A stretch of DNA of 64,000 bases from Agromyces sp. H66 (GCF_004959775.1 NZ_SJZG01000008.1:98395-162394); one strand, 5' to 3'; shown: positions 50,629 through 59,532, counted from the stretch's first letter. The notes: a model not told the origin generated them from the letters alone. Program-made: numbers and translations.

Positions 50629-51303
50629 ATGTCCGCGAAGGAACAAGGCCAGGTCGCGTCAGAGGCGGGGCTGAGCAAGCAGCGGGTGGTGGTCGAGGCG
50701 GTCCGGCTCGCCGACCGCGAGGGCGTCGACGGGCTGAGCATGCGCCGACTGGCCGGCGCGCTCGGCGCGGGCGCCATGTCGCTCTACCACTACGTGGCGA
50801 ACAAGGACGAACTGCTGGACGCCATGATCGACGTCGTGTTCGCGGAGATCGAACTCCCGCCCGAAGAAGCCGACTGGCAGTCGGCGATGCGGTGGGAGGC
50901 GGCATCCACCCGACAGGCGCTCGCGCGGCACCCGTGGGCGATCGGCCTGATGGAGTCGCGGACATCGCCGGGGCCTGCGAATCTCCGCCACCGCGAAGCG
51001 GTCACCGCCTGCCTGCGAAGGGCCGGCTTCTCTGTCGTGATGGCGACCCACGCCAATTGGTTGATCAACAGCTACGTCTACGGTTACGCCCTGCAGGCAG
51101 CCACCCTGCCGTTCGACACCGCCGACGAGCTCGCGGACATGACCGAGGACGTCTACCTGCCCCAGCTTCCTCCTGACGAGTTCCCCTACCTCAACGAGTC
51201 CGCCGCAGCGCTCATCGCTGCCGGTTACGACCCAGCGGAGGAGTTCATCTTCGGCCTCGACCTCGTCCTCGCCGCCCTCGAGCCCCTGAGGGCCTCCGCA
51301 TAG
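50629..51303 (+). CDS. TetR-family transcriptional regulator
   Basis: A 224-residue regulator. HTH: VVVEAVRLADREGVDGLSMRRLAGALGAGAMSLYHYVANKDELLDAMIDVVFAEI, with the YHYVxNKDEL of TetR repressors with a tetracycline-repressor-like C domain. ATG at 50629 is preceded by AGGAGA. The three palindromic sites upstream suit autoregulation plus repression of the divergent MDR gene. Confidence 0.9.
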   Translation: MSAKEQGQVASEAGLSKQRVVVEAVRLADREGVDGLSMRRLAGALGAGAMSLYHYVANKDELLDAMIDVVFAEIELPPEEADWQSAMRWEAASTRQALARHPWAIGLMESRTSPGPANLRHREAVTACLRRAGFSVVMATHANWLINSYVYGYALQAATLPFDTADELADMTEDVYLPQLPPDEFPYLNESAAALIAAGYDPAEEFIFGLDLVLAALEPLRASA

Positions 51304-51320
51304 CGACGATCACGGACCGA

Positions 51321-51344
51321 GTGAATCAACGTGTGAATCAACGT
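51321..51344. repeat. 12-bp tandem duplication
   Basis: GTGAATCAACGT is repeated head to tail (51321-51332, 51333-51344) just left of the IS110 element. Probably a slippage duplication; no further function visible. Confidence 0.5.
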
Positions 51345-51385
51345 GATGCCGATTTCGTGACTAGTACGAGAGTTGAACGTGCGGT

Positions 51386-52624
51386 TCAGGCGGCCGTTGG
51401 GGTGATCACGACCTTGTAGCCGAGGTTCTCGAGTTGGCGGATGGCGGTGTGCTTGGCGCGGTCGGGGTTGAGGTGGGCGTAGTGGTCGGGGCCGAGGTCG
51501 GTATAGCTCTCGCCGTTGTGGAGCATGTGCCAGACGGCGGTGAGGATGGTGTGCTCGATCGCGACGATCGCGCGGGCCGGGCCGCGGCGGGCCAGGATTC
51601 GCCGGTACCTCGCCGCGAGGTAGGTGCCCTTGGCGCGTGAGGCGGACATTGCCGCGATCCCGAGCGCGGCCTTCAGGTACGCGTTCCCGTGCGTGGTCGC
51701 GGAGGACTTCACCCTCCCGGCGGATTGGTTCAGGCCGGGACAGACACCGGCCCAGGAGGCCAGGTGCGCGGCGGTGGGAAAGGCGGTCATGTCCGCGCCG
51801 GTCTCGGCGATGATGATCTCGGCGATCGTGGTGGACACGCCCGGGATGCTCACGAGCGCGTCCCGGGCGGGCCGAAAGGGTCCGATGTTGTGCTCGATGC
51901 GTTCGGTGAGCTGATCGATCATCGCCTGGTGCGCGTCGATCTGGGTCAGGTACTGGCGGACCATGAACGCGTGGTGCTCGGTGAACCGGCCCTGCAGTGC
52001 GTCGATGAGTTGCGGGATCTTGTGCCGTAGCGTGCGCTGGGCCAGGTCGGCGAGCACGGCCGGGTCGCGCTGGCCGTCGATGAGGGCGTCGAGCATCGCC
52101 CGCCCGGACACCCCGGTCAGATCCGACACGACGCTGGAGAGCTTGATCCCGGAGGACTCCAGCTGCTTCTCTAGGCGTTGCACCTGCCGGGCCCGGTCCC
52201 GTGCCACGACCTGTCGGGCCCGGGTCAGGTCGCGCAGTTCCCGGATCGGCGGGGGCGGCACGAACGAGGGCCGCAGCAACCCGTGCGCGGCCAGCTGCGC
52301 CAGCCACGCCGCGTCGGACACGTCGGTCTTGCGGCCGGGGATGTTGCGGGCGTGCTTGGCGTTGACCAGCATCACCGGCAGCCGGTCCTCCATCAGGTAG
52401 TAGAACGGCTTCCAATAGTCACTGGTTGCTTCCATCGCCACCGTCGTGACCTGCTGCCCTGCGAGGTACTCGACCAGTTCGAGCACCTGCGACGTCGTCG
52501 AACCCCACGTCGTCACGCTGGTCTGGAACGTGCCCTTGCGTTTGCCCGGCACCCGGACGGCGACCTTCGCATCACGCTTGGACACATCGATGCCCGCAGC
52601 CCGCTCGTGGATGATGTCCATCAC
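51386..52624 (-). CDS. IS110-family transposase (DEDD recombinase)
   Basis: A 412-residue protein. The N-terminal RuvC-like domain shows the acidic set Asp13 (AGIDVSK), Glu65 (AMEATSDYW), Asp101 and Asp104 (KTDVSDAAWLAQL). The C-terminal Tnp_20 domain has SIPGVSTTIAEIIIAE and WAGVCPGLNQSAGRVKSS, whose Ser is the nucleophile. No frame break is visible. The family uses an RNA-guided recombination via a bridge RNA transcribed from a non-coding end, as shown for IS621. Confidence 0.95.
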   Translation of the reverse strand: MMDIIHERAAGIDVSKRDAKVAVRVPGKRKGTFQTSVTTWGSTTSQVLELVEYLAGQQVTTVAMEATSDYWKPFYYLMEDRLPVMLVNAKHARNIPGRKTDVSDAAWLAQLAAHGLLRPSFVPPPPIRELRDLTRARQVVARDRARQVQRLEKQLESSGIKLSSVVSDLTGVSGRAMLDALIDGQRDPAVLADLAQRTLRHKIPQLIDALQGRFTEHHAFMVRQYLTQIDAHQAMIDQLTERIEHNIGPFRPARDALVSIPGVSTTIAEIIIAETGADMTAFPTAAHLASWAGVCPGLNQSAGRVKSSATTHGNAYLKAALGIAAMSASRAKGTYLAARYRRILARRGPARAIVAIEHTILTAVWHMLHNGESYTDLGPDHYAHLNPDRAKHTAIRQLENLGYKVVITPTAA

Positions 52625-52901
52625 CAGCCCCCTTCCCCGTCGACATGCCGGTGCGGCGCCAGTCGCGGGGAGGACAGGATGAAAATCTGGAATCTAGTAC
52701 TCGTGCTCGAGGCAACAATCCACGGTTCCCGTGGGCGTCCCCCGCGTCAAGCTATTCATCGGGCTCGGCGGCACCATAGTCAGCCGACGTCGACCACGAC
52801 CGGCACCCCCAGCCTGCGCCCTGCCACGCGAGCCGACAAGAGGCGACCACCCACGAAACTCTCGACACCCCACGGCGCGGGCAGCGCCCAACAGCTATTA
52901 A
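52625..52901 (-). ncRNA. candidate bridge-RNA region of the IS110 element
   Basis: The ~277 bases upstream of the transposase gene carry no open frame with coding character, and they include a strong hairpin (CCACGG-TTC-CCGTGG, 52720-52734) and other GC-rich self-complementary stretches. IS110-family elements encode the guide (bridge) RNA here. The exact ends and the target and donor loops cannot be fixed from sequence reading alone. Confidence 0.35.
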
Positions 52902-52965
52902 GTGACTACGAGGCCCGTTTGCAATCGAAAGTCGCAGGTCGCGGAATGGGAAAATCCCAGATCAG

Positions 52966-53016
52966 AGCCGATGACGGGAATCGAACCCGCGCTGTCTGCT
53001 TGGGAAGCAGAAGTTC
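52966..53016 (-). tRNA. 3' fragment of tRNA-Gly(CCC), attachment-site remnant
   Basis: On the minus strand the anticodon stem-loop CTGCTTCCCAAGCAG (anticodon CCC), variable loop, T arm GGGTTCGATTCCC and acceptor strand CATCGGC with discriminator T are intact. The 5' half is missing: upstream sequence has no matching GCCGATG acceptor strand or D arm. Integrative elements that recombine into tRNA 3' ends leave such a fragment at one end. A short hairpin (TGGGA-AAA-TCCCA, 52947-52959) follows the 3' end. The broken tRNA cannot function. Confidence 0.7.
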
Positions 53017-53028
53017 CTAAGTGCCGTA

Positions 53029-53127
53029 TCACGGTGCTTCACTACGTCTCACGAGCCGTGGAATCCCGCGAAATGTGAAACGCAGTGAGGCGCCGTGAAC
53101 TCGGCAAAACCGTGAGTTAACCGTGAG
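53029..53127. repeat. possible integrase arm-site repeats
   Basis: The unit ACCGTGA occurs at 53109-53115 and 53120-53126, and inverted (TCACGGT) at 53029-53035; CCGTGA is also at 53093-53098. The two copies at 53109 and 53120 are 11 bases apart, one helical turn. They lie directly next to the tRNA fragment on the side where an integrated element would be, where tyrosine integrases bind. Confidence 0.45.
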
Positions 53128-53158
53128 CGGCCAGGTTTCGTGGTCGTTGCTCGGGCCC

Positions 53159-54334
53159 CTAGTCAGCGAATTGTCGCTGGATGAACGCGGCCATGTTCGG
53201 GACGGTGAATGCGACGCGGCCGCGTTCCGGCATGAAGATGATGCCCTTGCTGATCAGGTTCTGTCGCGCGGGGCTGAGACTGGCGGGCTTCACCTTGAGG
53301 CGTTCAGCGAGCTCGGACGTGCGTGAGCCGTCTTCGCCGTCTCGAGCCATCGCGCGGAGGTAGTTGCGTTCGGCTGGTGTGGCTCTGTCCCAGCGGGCGG
53401 GGAAGAAGCCCATATCCAGCTCGGCGTTTCCCTCGATGATCGCTTCCCTGGCGTCGTCAGCCGTGATCACTCGGCCCTCCGCGATCCCCCATGCCGATTG
53501 GCCGTATGTTTGCAGGAAGTAGGGGTATCCGCGTGCGGCGTCGACGATCACGTTGATTGCCTCGTCTTCGTATCGCGCTCCTTGCCGTGTGGCGGGCACA
53601 GTCAGGGCGTCCGCTGCCGCGGGGCGTTCGAGTGCTCCGATGTTCCGGTAGTTGAAGAGCCGTTCGGCGTACGAGCGGGCTTCGCTGAGCACTGATGGGA
53701 GCGAGGGGAGACCGGCGCCGAAGATGTAGAACGGCCAGTTCTTCTGTCCTGCCCGATGCTGGGCTGCGAGCAGCGCGACGACCAGCTCGCTGTCGAGGTC
53801 CTGCATCTCGTCGATGAATAGCGCGAACGCGGATGATGCTTCCCGAAGGGCGGGTGCGAGGTCCTCGACAAGCTCCTCGAAGTCGATCTCGATCTGACCG
53901 GAGTCTGCGCGACCGGGATTGGCGTCAAGCCCGAGCTCGACCGAGGCGACGCCGAGCGAGAGGCTGAAGGACTTTATGGTGCCGAGGGCCTGCTTAACCT
54001 TGCCGGTCGCATGCTTGCCGCGCAGGAATCGTCTGCCAGCGAGCATCATCAGCCGGGCAAGCCGCTGCCTCACGGCCTCCTGACCCGTCTCAGTCGGGCG
54101 ACCCTCAAGTTCGATGATGAACCACTCGGCCCGCTCAGCCTGCTCTCGGAACTGATTCAACAGCACCGTCTTGCCCACGCCGCGCAGCCCGTGGAGGATC
54201 ATGCCCCGGTTGTGGTGGCCCGCGCGCGTTCGCGCAACGACGAGGTCGAACGCGTCGATCTCCGCCTGGCGCCCGACCAGATGGGGCGGGTTCAGGCCGG
54301 ATCCCGGCGAATACGGGTTCAGTTCGGGCCGCAT
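53159..54334 (-). CDS. AAA-type ATPase, archaeal-like/STAND-type
   Basis: A 391-residue P-loop ATPase. Walker A GLRGVGKT (residues 49-56), Walker B FALFIDEMQD with Asp175-Glu176, and a C-terminal winged-helix region (NYLRAMARDGEDGSRTSELAERLKVKPASLSPARQNLISKGI) as in Orc/Cdc6- or STAND-like proteins. VGRQAEIDAFD is the Sensor-like start. Such ATPases occur in genomic islands and plasmids; the function is unknown. Its base composition is somewhat lower in GC than the surrounding genes, in line with transfer. Adjacent to the proposed att site. Confidence 0.8.
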   Translation of the reverse strand: MRPELNPYSPGSGLNPPHLVGRQAEIDAFDLVVARTRAGHHNRGMILHGLRGVGKTVLLNQFREQAERAEWFIIELEGRPTETGQEAVRQRLARLMMLAGRRFLRGKHATGKVKQALGTIKSFSLSLGVASVELGLDANPGRADSGQIEIDFEELVEDLAPALREASSAFALFIDEMQDLDSELVVALLAAQHRAGQKNWPFYIFGAGLPSLPSVLSEARSYAERLFNYRNIGALERPAAADALTVPATRQGARYEDEAINVIVDAARGYPYFLQTYGQSAWGIAEGRVITADDAREAIIEGNAELDMGFFPARWDRATPAERNYLRAMARDGEDGSRTSELAERLKVKPASLSPARQNLISKGIIFMPERGRVAFTVPNMAAFIQRQFAD

Positions 54335-54460
54335 GTAGCCAATCTAGCTTCCTCTAGCACTCTATAGCGAGATGCACAGATACGGCTATCAAGTCCAATA
54401 GTTTCTGGAACGTCGAACGACGGGGCTCCAGGGTTGCCCTTCCACGCTCGCACCCGTAGT

Positions 54461-54481
54461 GTTTTGCACACGTTGGCAAAC
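54461..54481. promoter_or_regulatory. LacI-type operator 1
   Basis: The core TTTGCACACGTTGGCAAA (54463-54480) is an inverted repeat with a central CG, as LacI-family proteins bind. It is nearly identical to the site at 57994-58011 (one base differs) and lies ~60 bases before the glycosidase start. Confidence 0.75.
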
Positions 54482-54539
54482 GCTGCGATGTCGCACGGCT
54501 GTCACGTCGGCGGCGTCGCCTCCGACGAAAGGCAGCAAC

Positions 54540-56839
54540 GTGAGACGAACAGCACCAATGGGGATCGCCGCGGTGATTCTCGCGGCGGTCGCGATCGTGG
54601 CGATCCCGGCTCCCGCGACCGCGGTCGCTGACGGATCGATCTTCTTCAGCCCGGACCTCGCGTCGTATCCGAACGGCGACGCGAGCTATCCGCGACTCAT
54701 CCGAATCGAGAATGACGGCAGCGCGAACGACACCCTGCTCGCGACCTTCGCCAAGCGCTTCCAGGGTGCGCCAACGAACCTCCCGATCTATCGCAGCACG
54801 AACGGCGGGCAGAGCTGGACCCAGATCTCGACGATCACCTCCAACACCTCCGGCTGGGACATAGAGGCGCCCGTGCTCTACGAGGTGCCGTACACCGCCG
54901 GCGGACTCGAGGCCGGGGACATCCTCGCCGCAGGGACCGCCTGGGATGTCGGCGACTACACGGCCCAGAAGGTCGAGGTGTTCCGCAGCACCGACCAGGG
55001 ATCGAACTGGTCCTACTTGTCGACCTGGCCGCCACGTCCGGCGAGCCGAACACCTGGGGCCACGGGATCTGGGAGCCCTGGTTCGTGCAGACGGAGGACG
55101 GCACACTCGCTTGCTACATCAGCGACGAGCGGCCGTCAGGCGGTGCGACGAACAACCAGATCATCGGCCACTACGAATCGACGAACGGCGGATCGTCGTG
55201 GTCGAGCACGATCACACAAGACGTCGCGTTCCCGTCCGACAATCTCGCACGGCCGGGGATGCAGACGATCGTCCGGCTCCCGGACGGAAGCTACATGATG
55301 AGCTACGAGATGTGCCGCGACGCGACCGATCCAGACCACGCCTGTCAGGTATACGTGAAGACGAGCGCCGATGGACTCGATTGGGGTACCGCGAGCGACC
55401 CGGGCGAGCTCGTCGAAACCGCGGATGGTCGTCAGCTGCTGCACACCCCGTATCTCGCCTGGACGCCAGCGGGTGGCCCGAACGGCACCCTTCTCCTCTC
55501 CGGGCAGCGGGTAGTGACGGGCATCACGGGGAGCTATACGGTGCAACCGGAGTCGGGCCGGGTGATCTTCGCCAACACGACCATGGGCACCGGGGACTGG
55601 GAGGAACTCACCGCGCCACTCACCATCGACCCGACCGGCGGCTACAACACGGGTGAACCCTCGTGCCCTGGCTACAGCTCCCCCATCCTTCCCAGCGAGA
55701 ACGGGGAAAGCCTGCTCTATCTCGCGGGGACCTGGATCTCGGGCGCGGGCAACCAGTGTGAGGTCCGCATCGGCTCGGCCAGCCTCGGCCAGGTAGATGC
55801 GGTGCCGAGCTTCGCCTCGACCACCAAGCAGGGCTTCGCGGAGTACGGCGGCACATGGACCACGGGCTCCGGCGTACTCGCGCAGACCGCAAGCGTCGCG
55901 GGCGCGAAGGCGCTGATCGGTTCGACCGGATGGGCCGACGGTGTGTTCGAGACGGATGTCCGCCTCGATTCAGCCGGTCAGGCCGGCGTGCTTGTGCGCG
56001 TGACGGATCCGGACGTGGGGGCGGATGCTCATTCCGGCTACTACATCGGGATCGAGTCGAGCAGCGATGAGCTCGTGCTCGGCCGGCAGAACCACAACTG
56101 GACCGGCATCGCGGCCGAGCCCGTGACCGGCGGCGTGTCCGCCGGCGTGTGGTATCGGCTGCGAGTCGCCGTCGAGGGATGCGACTTCGACATCAGCGTG
56201 CAGCCGGTCGACCAGTCGTCAGCTGCGACCACGGTCAGCGAGACCGTGCCTTCATGCGTGACCACCGGGATGTTCGGATTCCGGGCACACTACACGAGCG
56301 GAAGCTGGCGCGACGTCGACCTCACACCGAACGGCTTCGACGAGTACGGTGGCACGTGGACCGGCGGCGGAGGCGTCGTGAGCGTCACGACGAGTACCGC
56401 AGGCTCGAAGAGCCTTTGGGGCCACCCGTCATGGACTGATTACCGCGTCGAGGCCGACGTGCGCCTGGATGCCGCAGGTCAGGCCGGACTGCTCACACGC
56501 GTCACGAACCCGTCGACCGGCGCCGACGCGCACACCGGCTACTACGCCGGGATCGACTCCGCATCCGACACCCTTGTGTTCGGCTTCCAGGACAACGGCT
56601 GGACCGGGATCGCGAGCACCTCGGTCACAGGCGGCGTATCGACGGGCGTCTGGTACCACCTCTCGATCGCGGTCGACGGCTGTGATTTCGTGATCAGCGC
56701 GCAGCCGGCGGACCTCTCGTCGGCGGCGTCCACGATTTCGCAGACCGTAGCGGGGTGCGCGTCGGCCGGAGCGCCAGGCCTCCGGTCGCACTACACGACC
56801 GCGAGCTGGCGTGACATTGCGGTGAGTTCCGTCGGGTGA
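54540..56839 (+). pseudogene. secreted BNR-repeat (GH93-like) glycosidase with duplicated C-terminal domain, frameshifted
   Basis: The GTG at 54540 opens a signal peptide (TAPMGIAAVILAAVAIVAIPAPATAVA). Asp-box BNR repeats (STNGGQSWTQI, STDQGSNWSYL, STNGGSSWSS) and PGMQTIVRLPDGSYMMSYEM indicate a beta-propeller glycosidase of the sialidase/GH93 exo-arabinanase kind. The frame is lost near 55017-55045: SNWSYLST continues in one frame to a stop, while SGEPNTWGHGIWEPWF to the end is in the other; a one-base deletion explains it. After residue ~460 there are two ~165-residue repeats (GFAEYGGTWTTG... and GFDEYGGTWTGG...) of a beta-sandwich module, each closing with a SxSWRD(I/V) segment. It may be a real pseudogene or a sequencing error. 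Confidence 0.75.
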
Positions 56840-56881
56840 CCGACGGCGGCGGGGCCCGGACAAGCCGCCCGGGCCCCGCCA

Positions 56882-57901
56882 TCAGCTTCCCGAACCGAGC
56901 GTGCTTTCGCGCGCGAGGAGCGTGTGCGGTGCGACGATCTCCTCGGCGGGGGCGTCGGGGTCCTCGATACGGGCGGCGACGCGGGCCACGGCCTCGCGAG
57001 CGATGAAGGGCGTATCGAGCGACACGGTGCTGAGCGTCGGGCGGGAGTAGCGCCCCTCTTCTATGTCGTCGATGCCGATGATCGCGACGTCCTCGGGCAC
57101 TCGGAGCCCGGAATCGAAGACCGCCCGCATCGCACCCATCGCGAGCAGGTCGGAATAGCAGAAGATGGCATCGGGCGGAATGGATGCCGCGAGCAGGTCG
57201 CGTGCGGCCGCGTACCCGTCAGCCCGGCTGTAATGAGCGGCCGGATGCAGGAGCGCCGGGTCGGGTTCGATGCCTGCCTCGCTGAGCGCCATCTCGTAAC
57301 CGGCGGTGCGCTGCTGCGGGGTCGCGTAGCTCTCATCCGGCTGCGCGCCGATGGCGGCAATACGGGTTCGGCCACGCGAGAGCAGGTGCGCTGTGGCGTC
57401 GCGGGCGGCTCGCACGTTGTCGATCGCGACATGGTCGTAGTGACCGTCGAACTCGTGCTCGCCGAGGAGGACGAGCGGCATGCTCGTCGCGGCGTTCATC
57501 TCGCGGAGCTCGTCGCGTGTGACGAGTGGGCTGAAGAGGATACCGTCGAACAGCATCGTACGGTCTTCGCCGGTGAGGAGTTGCCGTTCGCGCTCGTGGT
57601 CGTGCCCGGTCTGGTCGATCATTACCCTGTAGCCGACCTCGGCGGCGGCGTTGATCACGTCCCGGGCGAGTTCTGAGAAGTACGGCACGTCGATCTCGGG
57701 AACGATGAGCCCGAGCATTCCGGTGCGTCCGGTGCGGAGGGTTCGAGCCACGGGGTTCGGGCGGTAATCCAGCTCGGCGATCGCCGCGAGCACGCGCGAC
57801 CGCATCTTCTCGCTGACGTGCTCGTAGCCGCTCACGACGTTCGAGACGGTTCGTACCGAGACGTTCGCGCGGTCAGCGACATCACGCAGTGTTGCCGGCA
57901 T
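56882..57901 (-). CDS. LacI-family transcriptional regulator
   Basis: A 339-residue regulator. HTH: ATLRDVADRANVSVRTVSNVVSGYEHVSEKMRSRVLAAIAELDYRPNPVARTLRTGRT, including the hinge helix. The ligand domain follows with GLIVPEIDVPYFSELARDVINAAAEVGY and an ending AREAVARVAARI. Start 57901 has AAGGAG six bases upstream; the longer frame to 57934 lacks one. Three operators of the same kind lie near the glycosidase, its own promoter and the sugar ABC gene, so it very likely represses this glycan locus. Confidence 0.92.
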   Translation of the reverse strand: MPATLRDVADRANVSVRTVSNVVSGYEHVSEKMRSRVLAAIAELDYRPNPVARTLRTGRTGMLGLIVPEIDVPYFSELARDVINAAAEVGYRVMIDQTGHDHERERQLLTGEDRTMLFDGILFSPLVTRDELREMNAATSMPLVLLGEHEFDGHYDHVAIDNVRAARDATAHLLSRGRTRIAAIGAQPDESYATPQQRTAGYEMALSEAGIEPDPALLHPAAHYSRADGYAAARDLLAASIPPDAIFCYSDLLAMGAMRAVFDSGLRVPEDVAIIGIDDIEEGRYSRPTLSTVSLDTPFIAREAVARVAARIEDPDAPAEEIVAPHTLLARESTLGSGS

Positions 57902-57962
57902 CCAGGTCTCCTTCGCCGTCGTCAGCGCATTCACGCCGTCCGTGATGCCATCTCACCACAAT

Positions 57963-57981
57963 GTTTGCAACGTGTGCAAAC
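57963..57981. promoter_or_regulatory. LacI-type operator 2
   Basis: GTTTGCAACGTGTGCAAAC (57963-57981), arms TTTGC and GCAAA with a 7-base spacer, between the LacI gene and the ABC transporter gene. It is a more divergent version of the other two sites. Confidence 0.65.
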
Positions 57982-57991
57982 TTGAGCTAAC

Positions 57992-58012
57992 GTTTTGCAT
58001 ACGTTGGCAAAC
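57992..58012. promoter_or_regulatory. LacI-type operator 3
   Basis: TTTGCATACGTTGGCAAA (57994-58011) differs at one base from operator 1, 3.5 kb upstream. It lies ~80 bases before the ABC binding protein and ~30 bases from operator 2. Confidence 0.75.
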
Positions 58013-58089
58013 GCAGGGAGTCCCAGTCGTCGCCCCTTTCCGAAGCACTTGTTCGGAATGACGCTGGACTCACACCACAAAGGAGTGTC

Positions 58090-59466
58090 ATGCACCAGCA
58101 CCAACTGCGGGCCGGCCCTCGAGCCGTCCGCCGTGTCGCCGCCCTCGGTGCGGCCGCGCTCGTCACGATCGGCTTCACCGCCTGCGGCCCGTCGATCTCG
58201 GGCGCAGACGACGCCGGCGATTCGAGCACCCTGCAGGCCCCCACCGAGGAATCGCCCGAGGGCACCATCACGATCTGGGACCGTTCGGGCGACCTCTACG
58301 AGGTCTTCGAGTCCGTCATCGCCGAGTTCAACGAGAAGTACCCCGACATAACCGTCGACCACCAGGCCGTCGACATCGACGCCAAGCTCCAGAACACCCT
58401 CATCACCGGCACGGATGTGCCCGACGGCGTGTTCCTCGATGACGCGAAGGTTGCCGGGTTCGCCGAATCGCTGTGGGACCTCTCGGACGTGCTCGAGCCT
58501 TACGCGGGCGACATCGCCCAGCAGAAGCTTGACGTGAACTCGCTCGACGGCGGCATCTACGGCGTTCCGTGGGACCTCGACCCCGGTCTGCTCTTCTACA
58601 ACGCCACGGCCCTCGAGGCAGCGGGCGTCGATGCCGAATCGATCGAGACCTACGATGACCTGCTCAATGCCGCTCGTCAGTACAAGCAGGCGGTGCCCGA
58701 CGCCGGTCCGATCCACCTCGAGCAGAGTGCGTTCCTTGGGCAGCTCCAGCTCGAGATGTACGCGAGCCAGCTCGGCACGAGCCTCGCCGACGCCGACGGC
58801 GAACTCCGCCTCGACTCACTTGAGTACGAGCAGATCCTGACCTTCCTCGACACCGTTCAGCAGGAGGGTCTCGGCACCCGCGCGGAGTACCTGGGGCCGA
58901 CCGACATCGAGACGCTGGAGGCCGCGAAGCAGGTGTTCTACCCGTGGGCGATCTGGTTCGACTTCGCACCCCAGCAGCTGCTGCCCGAAACGTCCGGTGA
59001 CTGGCGCGCGATGCCCCTCCCCGCGTGGGAGGATGGCGGCGCGCGCTCCGGCGCCATGGGCGGATCGAGCTTCGTCATCCCGAAGGACGCCGAGAACCCC
59101 GAGCTCGCCTGGCTGTTCTACGAGTTCCTCGTCTTCGACGAGGCCGGCTACTCCGCCGTCTACGGCCCGAACGACGTGTACCCGAACGGGCTCAACACGT
59201 CGATCCCGAGCTACACGCCAGCCGCGGATCCCGACGAGCCGCTGTTCGGCCCGGTCGAGGCGCTCGGTGGGCAGGACCTCTGGAAGACCGCGGTCGAGGC
59301 CGGTGCCGAGATCCCCGGCGGCGCGCCGATCCCCACCTGGTGGGCCGGAGCCGTCGACTACCTCGGCAACAACATCCAACGGATGCTCGACGGCGACCTC
59401 ACGCCGCAGGAGGTGATCGAGCAGTCGAGCGCCGACATCCAGTCGAACCTCGTCGACCGCCAGTGA
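58090..59466 (+). CDS. sugar ABC transporter substrate-binding lipoprotein (MalE type)
   Basis: A 458-residue binding protein. The signal ends in lipobox FTACG. The mature domain starts EGTITIWDRSGDLYEVFESVIAEFNEKYPDITVDHQAV and has the SBP type 1 pattern for sugars (WDLDPGLLFYNATALEAAGVD, PKDAENPELAWLFYEFL). The start ATG has AAAGGAG upstream. With the two MalF/MalG-type permeases it imports an oligosaccharide; the ATPase of such importers is often a shared MsiK elsewhere. Confidence 0.92.
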   Translation: MHQHQLRAGPRAVRRVAALGAAALVTIGFTACGPSISGADDAGDSSTLQAPTEESPEGTITIWDRSGDLYEVFESVIAEFNEKYPDITVDHQAVDIDAKLQNTLITGTDVPDGVFLDDAKVAGFAESLWDLSDVLEPYAGDIAQQKLDVNSLDGGIYGVPWDLDPGLLFYNATALEAAGVDAESIETYDDLLNAARQYKQAVPDAGPIHLEQSAFLGQLQLEMYASQLGTSLADADGELRLDSLEYEQILTFLDTVQQEGLGTRAEYLGPTDIETLEAAKQVFYPWAIWFDFAPQQLLPETSGDWRAMPLPAWEDGGARSGAMGGSSFVIPKDAENPELAWLFYEFLVFDEAGYSAVYGPNDVYPNGLNTSIPSYTPAADPDEPLFGPVEALGGQDLWKTAVEAGAEIPGGAPIPTWWAGAVDYLGNNIQRMLDGDLTPQEVIEQSSADIQSNLVDRQ

Positions 59467-59532
59467 ACCCCGAGCGGATGCCGCGACTCGCGCGGCCGCG
59501 GCATCCGCTCGCCCTCGACCGGAAGTGAACCG

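Larger units (their letters stand above)
51357..52908 (-). mobile_element. IS110-family insertion sequence (boundaries proposed)
   Basis: The transposase gene occupies most of it. GTGACTA occurs at 51357-51363 and 52902-52908, flanking the gene on both sides, and could be the target/core duplication; the interval is 1545 bases. IS110 elements have no long terminal inverted repeats and a long non-coding left end next to the 5' end of the gene; here ~280 bases on the right side and ~25 on the left fit this. An alternative right boundary at CTAGTAC (52694-52700, also at 51361-51367) would leave a short left end. Boundaries are therefore tentative. Confidence 0.55.

Noticed and set aside
52966..53040. 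An intact tRNA gene
   Set aside because: No 5' acceptor strand complementary to CATCGGC and no D arm can be drawn; only the 3' part is present.
55017..55045. Programmed ribosomal frameshift in the BNR glycosidase
   Set aside because: No slippery heptamer or downstream pseudoknot is evident; a simple base deletion explains it.
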